Position numbers and translations under genes: made by a program
Notes under the pieces: generated by a model
Databases searched by the model: none
Seen by the model: only the letters and a program-made list of their open reading frames with translations
Told to the model about the DNA's origin: nothing
Source: Peptoniphilus obesi ph1
GTDB taxonomy: Bacteria; Bacillota; Clostridia; Tissierellales; Peptoniphilaceae
NCBI RefSeq assembly: GCF_000311865.1
Contig: NZ_HE978582.1
Coordinates: 1-49,007 of the forward strand
Direction: 5' to 3'
Length of the DNA stretch: 49,007 nucleotides
Shown: positions 14,909 to 23,818 of the stretch, piece after piece
Position numbering within the stretch: the first letter of the stretch is position 1
Layout of the letters: the number at the start of each line of letters is the position of its first letter

Positions 14909-15010
14909 TTAGACGAGAATATATAAAGACAGACAACTACAAGAATTATAGAAAAAAGGAGTATTTTTATTCCATTTCAATTCTACAAGGTAACTTATAC
15001 ACTTGTTCAT
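14909..15010 (-). CDS. Small ORF, 33 aa, unknown
   Basis: ATG at 15010 preceded by a strong purine-rich RBS (GGAGGGAAAGGGAG). The product is short, with two cysteines in NSCSCLS, and hydrophobic at its end. It follows a MATE-transporter remnant and precedes the attenuator of the sigma-like gene. It may be a leader peptide for that attenuator, or chance. Confidence 0.35.
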   Translation of the reverse strand: MNKCISYLVELKWNKNTPFFYNSCSCLSLYILV

Positions 15011-15175
15011 CTCCCTTTCCCTCCGTTCATTATAGATAAATATAAGCATCATAAGTACTCCATAAATAAGTGGATAAAGACCAATAACTATCATTGTTAT
15101 TACTGTTGGAATAGATAACTGAAAGAATAAATCTATCGGTCTTTTGCTATTAATTGTTCTTTCATATTTAACTAT
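15011..15175 (-). pseudogene. Truncated MATE-family efflux transporter (N-terminus)
   Basis: An open frame beginning just after the ABC transporter stop reads KRPIDLFFQLSIPTVITM, then IVIGLYPLIYGV, the classic first-helix pattern of MATE exporters. It ends after about 45 residues, being fused into unrelated sequence, and no in-frame ATG precedes it. A GGAGAAA RBS and an out-of-frame ATG nearby suggest a frameshift at the start as well. It was probably the last gene of the metal/siderophore-type operon before truncation. Confidence 0.55.
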
Positions 15176-15180
15176 TTCTC

Positions 15181-16905
15181 CTAATACGAATACATTTCAG
15201 TCAAATCAGATTTTTCAATCATATTTCTATATAACTGTGATTCATTATAAATTTCATCATGTGTACCATTTGACACAACTTTGCCCTCATCAAGCAAAAT
15301 TATCTGGTTTACATTTTGAATAGATTTTAATCTATGTGAAATAATGACAACCGTTTTATTCTTTATAAGTTTATTTAATCCTTCTTGAATTTTTGCTTCA
15401 TTTTCTACATCCAATGAAGCTGCAATTTCGTCAAGAAGAATAATTGGTGCATCTTTCAAAATGGCTCTTGCAATTGAAATTCTCTGTCTTTCACCTCCTG
15501 ATAATTTTGCCCCATTTTCTCCCACAATTGTTTGTATGCCCTCAGGAAGCCTGTCTATAATTTCTTGACAACCGGCAATTCGAGCTACTTCTCTCACTTC
15601 ATCGTCCGTTGCATTCGTATTTCCTATGCGTATATTTTCCATAATAGAAGTGTTAAACAGCAAAACATCTTGAAATACGACTGAAATTTTTTTAAATAAG
15701 CACTCAGTATCTACTGTTTTAATATCATGACCCCCAATTAAAATCTGACCGCTATCATAATCGTAAAGTCTTGACATCAATTTTAATAATGTTGATTTTC
15801 CACAACCTGATGGTCCAATAAGTGCAGTAATTTGGTTCTGTTTTGCTGTAAAAGTAACATTATTGATAACTTTCTTATTTTTCCCTGAATATGAGAAATC
15901 CACATTTTGAAAACTAATATCATAATTATCAAAATCTACATTATTTCCAATTTGGGCTTTAGTATTTCTTAACTCTTTAATTCTATTAATTCTTGCATCA
16001 AGATAAAAAATTTCTCCAAGATACATATAAATACCTTCTAAACCTTCAGAGATTTTAGTTGCTGCAATAATATATCCAACTAAATATAACAAAGGCACCT
16101 CATTACTTATAAACATATGGAGTCCAACAACGCTTGTAATACCTATAGATAACTTTGTGATCCATCCAGCCAAGCTTACTGGGAAAGCTTGAACAATTTC
16201 TGCTCTCATTTGAATTTTTTCGGATTCGTCAAGCTTTTTAGAAATGTTTTCTATCGTATTTTCCTTTAATCCATAACTTTTTATTTCTTGACTCATTTCA
16301 ATAGATGATTGAAATTCTTCTGAAATCTCTCTTAATTTTTCGTAATGATTTCCTCTCACCTTTATTTGGCTTTTTTTTGATAAATATAAAATACCTGCTG
16401 AAATAATCAGTGGAAGTAACACACAAATTCCAAGTTTAAAATCTCCTATTAACATCATCACGCCTATCACAATGAAAAAGTAAACATAGCCAATTGTATG
16501 ACCTATTGCGTGAGCTAAAGCATGTTCAATTGCCGCAACATCTGCCATAACTGTCTGTGAAAGATCAGAGATATCATGTTTTGAAAAATAATCTAATGGC
16601 AATTTTTTTAGTATATCCGCTATTTCGATTCTTAAATTGGCAGATTCTTTATAAGTTTCGTTATATGTGGTTTTATAATTCATATTTGTTGCCACATAAA
16701 CAAGTATTATGATTATCCCAATTCCTAAAACATAAGTTTCAAGTCCATGCCCTTTATTTTCTAAAATAGATTGCACAAAAAACATCATTAAAATCATTGG
16801 AAGCATATAAATAGCATAATATGCAAATGAAGACCATACGGATTTTTCCAGACCTTTTGCTCCGGCTTCAGTTAATTGAAATTTCTTTTGTAAATATTTT
16901 CTCAT
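15181..16905 (-). CDS. ABC exporter-fold half-transporter B (YbtQ/IrtB-like)
   Basis: 574 aa from the ATG at 16905. An alternative TTG five codons upstream lies within the RBS GGAGGG, so ATG is preferred. Six membrane helices in residues 1-310, then an ABC domain: Walker A GPSGCGKST near 366, signature LSGGERQRI near 468, Walker B IILLDE, and a SHRL switch histidine. The pair partner ends one base into this start (TAATG), so they are coupled and should form a heterodimer. Exporter-fold pairs next to an AraC regulator and ECF genes recall YbtPQ and IrtAB, which import ferric siderophores, but drug export cannot be excluded. Confidence 0.85.
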   Translation of the reverse strand: MRKYLQKKFQLTEAGAKGLEKSVWSSFAYYAIYMLPMILMMFFVQSILENKGHGLETYVLGIGIIIILVYVATNMNYKTTYNETYKESANLRIEIADILKKLPLDYFSKHDISDLSQTVMADVAAIEHALAHAIGHTIGYVYFFIVIGVMMLIGDFKLGICVLLPLIISAGILYLSKKSQIKVRGNHYEKLREISEEFQSSIEMSQEIKSYGLKENTIENISKKLDESEKIQMRAEIVQAFPVSLAGWITKLSIGITSVVGLHMFISNEVPLLYLVGYIIAATKISEGLEGIYMYLGEIFYLDARINRIKELRNTKAQIGNNVDFDNYDISFQNVDFSYSGKNKKVINNVTFTAKQNQITALIGPSGCGKSTLLKLMSRLYDYDSGQILIGGHDIKTVDTECLFKKISVVFQDVLLFNTSIMENIRIGNTNATDDEVREVARIAGCQEIIDRLPEGIQTIVGENGAKLSGGERQRISIARAILKDAPIILLDEIAASLDVENEAKIQEGLNKLIKNKTVVIISHRLKSIQNVNQIILLDEGKVVSNGTHDEIYNESQLYRNMIEKSDLTEMYSY

Positions 16906-18647
16906 TACATTACCCTCCAATCATTTGCTTTTTCATACAAGTTTTGAAGTTCTCTATATCTTCCATTTAAATTCATTAGATTTGTATCATTACCTCGCTC
17001 AATAACTTTGCCATTTTCAATGAACAATATCTCATCAACATTTCTAATTGAAGATAATCTGTGAGCAATCATAATGGTTGTTTTCCCTTTCATTAAATTT
17101 GAAAAAGCTTGTTGAAGTTCATACTCGTTTTCGGGATCTGCGGCAGCTGAAGCTTCATCGAGTATAATAATCTTAGATTTTTTCAAAATAGCTCTTGCAA
17201 TGGCAACCCTTTGTACTTCACCACCTGATAAATGCACTCCCTTTGAGCCTATAATGGTATTCTCCTTTTCAGGAAATTTTGCCAAAATACTTTCGCACTT
17301 TGCCAAATGCAGAGCATTCATAATTTCTTCTCTTGTCGCATTTTGGTCACCCATTTTTACATTTTCATAAATAGAGGCTTTAAATAATTTTGAGTTTTGA
17401 AATACAAATGAAATATTTTGAAGTAATGTTTCCTCGCTATATTCTCGTATATCATAACCACCAATTTTTATACTGCCACTATTTAAAGAATAAAAACCTG
17501 ATATCAATTTCGCTATCGTTGACTTCCCTGACCCAGATGGTCCAACTAAAGCAAAAGTTTTTCCCTCATCTAACTTAAAGCTCAAATTTTCTATAATATA
17601 TTTTTCATCATATTTAAAGAAAACCCTATCAAACTCAATATCATAATGTTTAAATTCTTTTCTTTCACCATGTTCTAATTTTTCATTCTTCATTCCATCT
17701 ATCAAATTCTCTAAACGATCTATTACCTGTCCGGCATTAAAGTTATTTTGTGAAGCAAACATAACTTTCATAAATGATGAAAATATAACCCCAGAAAAAC
17801 AAGTAAAGAAGATTACTTTTGCAAGAATCATCCCAGCTTGTTCTCCTTTTGTTATAAAATACATACTGCAAGGAATACATATCAAATAATAGGTATTAAA
17901 TAACGTTTGAAATGACACATACGGCTTTCTGCAACTTAAGGAATATTCATAAGTGTTTTTTGAGTATTGGAGAATTGCATCCAATAAACTTTTATAGGAA
18001 CGAACGGTTATCCCAAAAATCTTCAATACTTGCATTCCTCTAACATATTCAATTATCTCTGAACTCATTTTCTCCAGAGAATTAGAATATGCCATCATAA
18101 ATTCTTCTCCACCATACATTGATTTGTATTGAAAAATACCTACTACAATTGTTATAGCCAACAAAATACCAAGTCTATAATCAACAGCAAAGGTCATAAT
18201 AAACATTAAAATTGGCAACATTCCTGCAACAACATTATCAGGAATCAAATGTGCCACTGTAGAATGTGTTTCTCCAGCATTATCGTCAATAATCTTTCTT
18301 ACTTTCCCTGACGGATTCGTATCAAAGAAAGCAAAAGAAGCATTGATTAGATTTTTTAACCCAGTTTTTCTGATATTTGTTTCTAATCTAAAACCAAGCA
18401 TATGTGATACCATCAATGCCACAAAGTAAATAACTCCATACGATACCATATAGATTACAATCAATTTACTATCTTTTATAGCCGCACTATAATCTTTGGT
18501 AACTAATAATTCGCAAAACAAATCCCACAAATACCAGTAAGAAGCCATTAAACATATTGTGGAAATAGCAGCTAATAGCATTGAACCATATGCGAATGTT
18601 TTTCTTTCAGGAACATACTTAAATAATTTTTTGTATAATTTAAACAT
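16905..18647 (-). CDS. ABC exporter-fold half-transporter A (YbtP/IrtA-like)
   Basis: 580 aa: membrane domain with six predicted helices (about 15-300), then an ABC domain. Walker A GPSGSGKST is near 371, signature LSGGEVQRV near 475, Walker B IIILDEASAAADPENE, and H-switch AHRLS. Both partners keep the catalytic glutamate, so both ATP sites could be active. RBS GGAGAAG; the gene starts 16 bp after the TetR gene. Substrate is inferred from the locus (see ECF genes). The pair is intact, unlike the MATE gene that follows. Confidence 0.85.
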   Translation of the reverse strand: MFKLYKKLFKYVPERKTFAYGSMLLAAISTICLMASYWYLWDLFCELLVTKDYSAAIKDSKLIVIYMVSYGVIYFVALMVSHMLGFRLETNIRKTGLKNLINASFAFFDTNPSGKVRKIIDDNAGETHSTVAHLIPDNVVAGMLPILMFIMTFAVDYRLGILLAITIVVGIFQYKSMYGGEEFMMAYSNSLEKMSSEIIEYVRGMQVLKIFGITVRSYKSLLDAILQYSKNTYEYSLSCRKPYVSFQTLFNTYYLICIPCSMYFITKGEQAGMILAKVIFFTCFSGVIFSSFMKVMFASQNNFNAGQVIDRLENLIDGMKNEKLEHGERKEFKHYDIEFDRVFFKYDEKYIIENLSFKLDEGKTFALVGPSGSGKSTIAKLISGFYSLNSGSIKIGGYDIREYSEETLLQNISFVFQNSKLFKASIYENVKMGDQNATREEIMNALHLAKCESILAKFPEKENTIIGSKGVHLSGGEVQRVAIARAILKKSKIIILDEASAAADPENEYELQQAFSNLMKGKTTIMIAHRLSSIRNVDEILFIENGKVIERGNDTNLMNLNGRYRELQNLYEKANDWRVM

Positions 18648-18663
18648 TTTTCTTCTCCAAATC

Positions 18664-19275
18664 TTATATTCTCAGCAAATCTTTCCATCCAGCATAGAAA
18701 AATTTTTTAACGTGTTGAATGTAAATATTAGCTTCATTTAAATTCATATTTTGGGAAAGAGGTACTAAAATTCCCTTTATATATGAACTGACTAATATAT
18801 GAACAAGTTCATACAAAATAAATTCATCTACATCACTTTTATTGTTAGTTCTAATAAATTGTATGGTTGCATCTGTAATTATTTTAGAAATTTCATCAAA
18901 ATAGAACTCATATTTTGTTCCACCTGATAAATTTAAAATCATTAAAAATTCTTCCTTGTATTCATATATCAATCCAATAAATCTATCTTCATTCTCCCAA
19001 TTTTTAAAGACACAATTTATTTGCTCCTCTTTGTGTAATTTTTTGTAATCTCTATGTTCTTTATCAAGGAATTCTTTGAGTCTATTTGCGGGTTTTTCAA
19101 CTAGGCTATTAAATAAATCTTCTTTAGTACTAAATCTCTTGTATAACGCTCCAGTAGTTATGCCTGCATTTTTACAAATTACATTTAAAGAAGTTTTTTC
19201 AAACCCATTTCGTTTAAATTCTTTTTTTGCATTTTCCAATAATCTAGGAGTAATGCTAATATCTTGGTTCGCCAT
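18664..19275 (-). CDS. TetR-family transcriptional regulator
   Basis: 203 aa. N-terminal helix-turn-helix: LLENAKKEFKRNGFEKTSLN, then VICKNAGITTGALYKRFSTKEDLF (about 12-55), the family hallmark. The C-terminal ligand domain is unclassified. It is the first gene of the ABC exporter unit and has an inverted repeat directly upstream, so it probably represses itself and the two transporter genes until a ligand binds. RBS AAGGGGG. Confidence 0.88.
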   Translation of the reverse strand: MANQDISITPRLLENAKKEFKRNGFEKTSLNVICKNAGITTGALYKRFSTKEDLFNSLVEKPANRLKEFLDKEHRDYKKLHKEEQINCVFKNWENEDRFIGLIYEYKEEFLMILNLSGGTKYEFYFDEISKIITDATIQFIRTNNKSDVDEFILYELVHILVSSYIKGILVPLSQNMNLNEANIYIQHVKKFFYAGWKDLLRI

Positions 19276-19293
19276 AAAATTCCCCCTTGTACA

Positions 19294-19312
19294 TTGATAA
19301 TAGTACTATCAA
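19294..19312. promoter_or_regulatory. Probable TetR operator
   Basis: TTGATA-N7-TATCAA (19294-19299 and 19307-19312) with an inner TAGTACTA palindrome, 19-37 bp upstream of the TetR ATG, where a self-repressing regulator would bind. Confidence 0.5.
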
Positions 19313-19324
19313 TTATGTTATTTT

Positions 19325-19358
19325 TTTTGCAAGAGGCATCTTAGTACCTCTTGCAAAA
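19325..19358. other. 12-bp perfect stem-loop between ECF and TetR/ABC units
   Basis: TTTTGCAAGAGG (19325-19336) / CCTCTTGCAAAA (19347-19358), loop 10. Neither strand has a T-run after the stem, so it is not a textbook terminator, though it lies where the ECF transcript should end or be processed. Confidence 0.5.
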
Positions 19359-19444
19359 GCAAAATCAAAACAAACAATCAAAGTTGCTGATTTATTTTGT
19401 CCATTATTTTAAAAAAGAACCTAAAGCTTAATTCATCATTTCAT

Positions 19445-20929
19445 CTACATGTAAACCTGATTCCAAAATTCTTGAAGTGTCTCCTGTATTGCCATATCAT
19501 CTATATTTCCAATACATTTTACTTCCCCACATTCAAGAAATAGAATATAATCACAGCATCTTGAAACAAGCTCCGAATCATGCGTAATCACAAATTGCGT
19601 TCGTCTCGCCGCCTTCATACGCTTTATAGCATCTGCCACCTCAATCATATGCATATAATCAAGTCCACTAGTTGGTTCATCATATAGGAGAAATCTTTTA
19701 TCAGATGCAAGCGCACTAGCCATTGCAACACGTTGTTTTTGCCCTCCGGACAAAGACATGGGATGAGAGTCTTTAAATTCTTCCAACCCTAACTCTTTCA
19801 GAATAATATTTGTTCTTTTCTCCTGTTCTTCATGAGACAATCCTAACCTCTCCATAGATAACCTGACTTCTTCAAATACACTTTCGGTAAAAAGCTGCTG
19901 ATTTACATCCTGCATAACAATATAAGTACTTTCGATTCGATTTTTTCTTTTAAAACTTTCTCCATTTAGAAAGATATCCCCTTTCGACCTTTTTTCCAAA
20001 CCACAGAAAGCATGTCCGAAAGTAGATTTACCTGCTCCATTGTTTCCAACAATGCCGATAATAGAGTTTTCCGGAAGGTTTATATAAGGAATAGAAAGAG
20101 CCGGTTTATTTTCTCCTTTGTAAGTATAACTAAAATCAACAAACTCTATTTTTCCAGCATTATCCGTTGCTCTATTCTCTTTTTGAAATTCAGGCTTACT
20201 TCTAAGCCCCATAATTTTTAATTGTTCTTTACTGATTTTCTTAAATTGTTCTATTGTATAATCATTTATAATTCGTCCATTTTTCATATATATCACACGA
20301 TCAGCTAAATCCATAAGCCATTCCAAACGATGTTCAGCAATTATCACCGTTTTTCTATCCTGCTTCCATTTTTTAATAATCTTTCGCAGCTGTGCGATAG
20401 TATGCGTGTCTAAATTGGAAGTAGGCTCGTCCATAACGACTATTGGAGGATTAGGTGCTATAGCGGAAGCACAAGCAACCCTCTGTTTTTCCCCGCCAGA
20501 TAGAGAAAAAAGACTTTTCCCTAGCAATGCAGTAATATCAAGAGCCTCAACAATATTTTCAAAACGTTCAAAAATAAGTTGTTTCTCCATTCCGAGATTT
20601 TCACATGTGAATACTACTTCTGTATCTGTTTTAACTGTATAAAACTGGGATTTTGGATTCTGAAATACTGATCCTACATAATACGCTAGCTGATACAGTT
20701 CACATTCAGCTACATTGTTTCCGCAAACAAAAACTTCACCTGACATTTCCCCTTCATAAAAATGCGGAACTAGACCATTTATCATTCTTGTAAGAGTTGT
20801 TTTTCCACAACCAGATTCACCACAAAGCAGGACAACTTGACCTTCCGGAATATTTAAGCTCACATCTCGCATACCATTATTTCTCTGCCCGTTCTTATAT
20901 ACAAAACTTGCATTTTCAAATTTAATCAT
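19445..20929 (-). CDS. ECF transporter dual ATPase (fused A-A')
   Basis: 494 aa with two ABC domains in one chain. First: Walker A GESGCGKTT at 37-45, signature LSGGEKQRV near 143, Walker B IVVMDEPTSNLD. Second: Walker A GNNGAGKST near 298, signature LSGGQKQRV near 392, FLLYDEPTSGLD. No membrane segment. It powers the energy-coupling-factor transporter whose T and S subunits are encoded just upstream, with a 4-base overlap to the T gene. The two unequal domains replace the usual separate EcfA/EcfA' subunits. RBS AAGGGGG. Confidence 0.9.
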   Translation of the reverse strand: MIKFENASFVYKNGQRNNGMRDVSLNIPEGQVVLLCGESGCGKTTLTRMINGLVPHFYEGEMSGEVFVCGNNVAECELYQLAYYVGSVFQNPKSQFYTVKTDTEVVFTCENLGMEKQLIFERFENIVEALDITALLGKSLFSLSGGEKQRVACASAIAPNPPIVVMDEPTSNLDTHTIAQLRKIIKKWKQDRKTVIIAEHRLEWLMDLADRVIYMKNGRIINDYTIEQFKKISKEQLKIMGLRSKPEFQKENRATDNAGKIEFVDFSYTYKGENKPALSIPYINLPENSIIGIVGNNGAGKSTFGHAFCGLEKRSKGDIFLNGESFKRKNRIESTYIVMQDVNQQLFTESVFEEVRLSMERLGLSHEEQEKRTNIILKELGLEEFKDSHPMSLSGGQKQRVAMASALASDKRFLLYDEPTSGLDYMHMIEVADAIKRMKAARRTQFVITHDSELVSRCCDYILFLECGEVKCIGNIDDMAIQETLQEFWNQVYM

Positions 20930-21669
20930 AAAGCCCCCTTTTGCTTGAACATAAGAATAAAATAAAGGATATAAAAAATAATTAAACTGCCGAAAACAAG
21001 ATAGTCTCTCCGCGTAAACCCAATATTACTTACATTAGTTCTTTCATTAGGTGCTGCAAGTCCCCTTGTAAGTGCAGAAGCAGCCAAATCATTACCAATA
21101 GATACAATGCTTGTTAAAAATGGAACCATCCTAAACTCTAACATCATAAGAGGGTTGCGAAAAGAACCTATCCCTCGCAATTTCATAGCATCTCGCACAT
21201 TTACATATTCTTCTCTAATGGTAGGAAAAAAACGAAATGTTACCGAAATAGGAATTGTAAGTTTTTTCGTAACATGCATTCTATCCATAGCTGCAATAAA
21301 CTCGCCTACAGATGTTGTTGAAAAAATAAAATATGCCATCATATAACCAGGAATAATTTCTACCGAAAATGCAATTATTCCCGTAAACAAGAGGTTAAAC
21401 CAAGTTGGTAAATGCGGTGCAAGAAGATCTGGAACAAATAGTGCAAAAAGATACAAAGCAAAAAAATAAACTACTGCTCGCACCTTCTTTAAAACAATCA
21501 AAAAAACAAACGGCAAAAGTGAAAGTATCGTGTGAAAAACTTTTAAATATCCAACAGGAGAACCACTGAGCAAAGTAGTTGATACAAGCAAACACATCAA
21601 TATCTTTGTTCGTGGATCAAGATATAGTTTATCCGCCGTTGCATTTTTCTGATATAGTTCAGAAATCAT
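20926..21669 (-). CDS. ECF transporter T component (CbiQ/EcfT family)
   Basis: 247 aa integral membrane protein with four or more helices in the first ~130 residues. The cytoplasmic coupling motif is in VRDAMKLRGIG, the place of the Ala-Arg-Gly signatures that dock onto the ATPases; here the first residue is Leu (LRG). It overlaps the S gene stop (TAATG) and the A gene start, a tightly coupled three-gene unit. Confidence 0.88.
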   Translation of the reverse strand: MISELYQKNATADKLYLDPRTKILMCLLVSTTLLSGSPVGYLKVFHTILSLLPFVFLIVLKKVRAVVYFFALYLFALFVPDLLAPHLPTWFNLLFTGIIAFSVEIIPGYMMAYFIFSTTSVGEFIAAMDRMHVTKKLTIPISVTFRFFPTIREEYVNVRDAMKLRGIGSFRNPLMMLEFRMVPFLTSIVSIGNDLAASALTRGLAAPNERTNVSNIGFTRRDYLVFGSLIIFYILYFILMFKQKGAL

Positions 21670-22280
21670 TACACCAACCCGCTTCTTTCAAAATGTTTCC
21701 TCAAAACCTTACGACCAATCATCCCGCCAAGAAAGCCGCCCACAAAGCAAGAAACAATCAAAAGAGGGAATAACCACCAGTTACTATGAAACCATCCATA
21801 AACAGAATACATAAATGTTTCTCCATAGCTAGCTGCCTTATTCTTTAACCATTCCTGACTCGCTGTGAGCCAATGTACATAATTTCCCGCAATACATATA
21901 CTCGATACTGCATATGCAAGAACACACCCCATGCTCTTTTGGTATTTGGAAGCTTTCAAAATAAGTTCTCCAACAATTCCTGTTATGATTGCCCAAATCA
22001 ATAGATCATATCCCATTCCTGTTAAAATCATGGCAATCCCAATTACTGCCTGTAAAATTATTAGCATTCCAAATTTCTTTATCTTTGTAAAATAAAGCAT
22101 CATTGGAATACCTTCTACAAATGGGACAACAAAAGTAAGAAGTAAAAAGCCAATTGGAATCAACCCCAAAGTGCATGCGACTGCAATAATAATAACCACA
22201 TAAATCGCTGAAAAAATCCCAGCATTGATTAAATCTTTACCATTTAATCTGTTTGGATTCAAACCTTTCTTATCTGTCAT
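21669..22280 (-). CDS. ECF transporter S component (MptE/Trep_Strep-type)
   Basis: 203 aa from the ATG at 22280, selected because AAGGAGG lies nine bases upstream; the frame extends 15 codons further without an RBS. Five or six hydrophobic helices; the N-terminal LNGKDLINAGIFSAIYVV resembles the start of the Trep_Strep (TIGR02185) family of S components. No riboswitch is visible. The S subunit determines substrate; the family has been linked by context to metal-chelate uptake, but the ligand here is unknown. Confidence 0.78.
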   Translation of the reverse strand: MTDKKGLNPNRLNGKDLINAGIFSAIYVVIIIAVACTLGLIPIGFLLLTFVVPFVEGIPMMLYFTKIKKFGMLIILQAVIGIAMILTGMGYDLLIWAIITGIVGELILKASKYQKSMGCVLAYAVSSICIAGNYVHWLTASQEWLKNKAASYGETFMYSVYGWFHSNWWLFPLLIVSCFVGGFLGGMIGRKVLRKHFERSGLV

Positions 22281-22422
22281 GTAATACATCCTCCTTAATT
22301 TTTTATATTTACGCTTGATACTCAAGAAACATCATTTAGTATTTTATCCAATACATATTATTAATTTATAAACTCATTTTACTTGATTTCCCTTGTGGTT
22401 CAGCATATAATATATACAAAAG

Positions 22423-22523
22423 GTTAGACCTAGCTAACTCATATATTTATTATAATATGCAAAGTTATCCTTTGCAATATCTCCAAATTTTGTTTGGACA
22501 TTATACTAAACATTTTGGACATT
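22423..22523. promoter_or_regulatory. Divergent regulatory region between ECF operon and araC gene
   Basis: It contains three ordered repeats. (1) Inverted GTTAG/CTAAC (22423-22427 and 22434-22438) sits on the ECF side near a TATATT -10 candidate. (2) Perfect TGCAAAG/CTTTGCA (22458-22464 and 22470-22476). (3) Direct TTTGGACATT (22493-22502 and 22514-22523), 21 bp or two helical turns apart, just before the araC RBS. Direct repeats in phase are typical AraC-family binding sites. A TATACT -10 lies between them (22502-22507). Confidence 0.5.
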
Positions 22524-22544
22524 TTATAAAAAGGAGCGCCGCAA

Positions 22545-23537
22545 ATGTATGCTGATAAATTTTATTCCGGTTTATTTTCTCAACTAAATCTAAATCCTGA
22601 TAAATCTGGTATCAAACCCAGTGGTGGTTTTACCATGGTGCCAAAAGATAGTACTGGCGAAGGATATCTATGGACATACCCTGTAAATGCATTTTGTTCT
22701 ATAAATATTTACCATCTTTGTTTTTATAATGAAATGCATTACAGATATTATCACCCTAAAATGTTGGTACTTTCCCAAAGTTCATTTTATGTTGCAAGAG
22801 CAATTAAAAAAAATTCTTGTAATCAAAAAAATCAACTTATTGGTTATTACCTTGATAATGGCGAGCATGAATATATAATTCCTGCTGGGATTTGGTTAGA
22901 CAGTGTTGGAGTTTCAATTTTCCCTGAATATTATGAAGAATACCTTCCAAAAATATTTCATCAAGACTTTTCTTCACTTTCAGAAATAGTCCCTCGAATT
23001 GGTACAGACCTATTTATACCAAAAATCTCAACAATACTTGATGATATTGCCACATACACACCAACATCAGAAATCTCGGAACTATTCTATGAGGCTAAAA
23101 TATTAGAAATAATCGAAGCATTTTTATCTTGGAAAAGCAATGCTGTTCACAATGTTATAGACAAAGAAGATTCAGAAGCACTTCATCGTCTTGGTCACTA
23201 TTTAGAACAAAACTTTTCCAATCCAACGAACATTCAAATGTATGCACGCATGTGCAATATGAGCAAATCTAAACTGTCTGAACTATTTCACTCAATATAT
23301 GGATATACAATTGTAGAATTTATTAAGAACTGCCGCATAGATAAAGCAAAAAGATTATTATTAGAAAATGATTTATCAATACAACAAATCGCTAGCGCTG
23401 TGGGGTATTCTCATCAAAGCAGTTTTACTTATATTTTCAAACAACATGTAGGATGCACGCCACGTGAATATAGAAAAGATAATTCTAATTTTCACAGCAT
23501 TAGTTCTACAATTTCAACTTCTAAAAACCATTTATGA
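22545..23537 (+). CDS. AraC-family transcriptional regulator
   Basis: 330 aa, transcribed away from the ECF operon. The N-terminal half (1-200) has no clear sensor motif. The C-terminal double HTH (about 215-312) has YARMCNMSKSKLSELF, then the second helix pair LSIQQIASAVGYSHQSSFTYIFKQHVGCTPREYR, the AraC signature. AraC regulators paired with exporter-fold ABC importers (for example YbtA with YbtPQ) activate when the siderophore binds; this is an analogy. RBS AAGGAG. Likely autoregulated through the direct repeat upstream. Confidence 0.87.
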   Translation: MYADKFYSGLFSQLNLNPDKSGIKPSGGFTMVPKDSTGEGYLWTYPVNAFCSINIYHLCFYNEMHYRYYHPKMLVLSQSSFYVARAIKKNSCNQKNQLIGYYLDNGEHEYIIPAGIWLDSVGVSIFPEYYEEYLPKIFHQDFSSLSEIVPRIGTDLFIPKISTILDDIATYTPTSEISELFYEAKILEIIEAFLSWKSNAVHNVIDKEDSEALHRLGHYLEQNFSNPTNIQMYARMCNMSKSKLSELFHSIYGYTIVEFIKNCRIDKAKRLLLENDLSIQQIASAVGYSHQSSFTYIFKQHVGCTPREYRKDNSNFHSISSTISTSKNHL

Positions 23538-23612
23538 TATTAACAGTTCTGTAACCTCAATCATTATCTGTATTTTGGCAATCTTTATATAGAATAGCCC
23601 ACGATTATTTGT

Positions 23613-23785
23613 TATAATATAGTTACAAATTCAAAACTTGCTTAACGCTTGATATCTAATTTATTCTTATGTAGCTTATGTAGCAAGCACAGTAAGTGTA
23701 CGGACACTTACGAAAAAATTAATGGAGCAAACCTTTATGGAATGCTCCATTTTTTTAATTTTTACCTTGTTAGGGAGAACCCTAA
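23613..23785 (+). other. Putative oriT / mob promoter region
   Basis: Upstream of mobC lie a TATAAT -10 (23613-23618), tandem TTATGTAGC copies near 23668-23685, and a perfect inverted repeat GTAAGTGT/ACACTTAC (23692-23699 and 23704-23711). The segment TAAGTGTACGGACACTTACG recalls the nick region of MOBP-type origins. A further TTAGGG/CCCTAA hairpin (23770-23775 and 23780-23785) is followed by GACCCC. The nick position is not established. A terminator interrupts the region. Confidence 0.45.
23722..23757 (+). terminator. Intrinsic terminator upstream of mobC
   Basis: ATGGAGCA (23722-23729) / TGCTCCAT (23743-23750) followed by seven T. It separates the araC transcript from mobC, or attenuates the mob operon. 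Confidence 0.85.
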
Positions 23786-23818
23786 GACCCCGAAATATAT
23801 TTTATAAAGGAGAATAAA

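Noticed and set aside
19325-19358. Intrinsic terminator between the ECF and TetR genes
   Set aside because: The stem is perfect but there is no T-run after it on either strand, so I list it only as a stem-loop.
22281-22422. Riboswitch upstream of the ECF S gene
   Set aside because: The short AT-rich leader shows no conserved riboswitch core such as those for cobalamin, TPP or other vitamins.
22423-22438. DtxR/IdeR-type iron box upstream of the ECF operon
   Set aside because: GTTAG/CTAAC arms resemble it, but the six-base gap differs from the one-base centre of the consensus, so iron-repressor control is not claimed.
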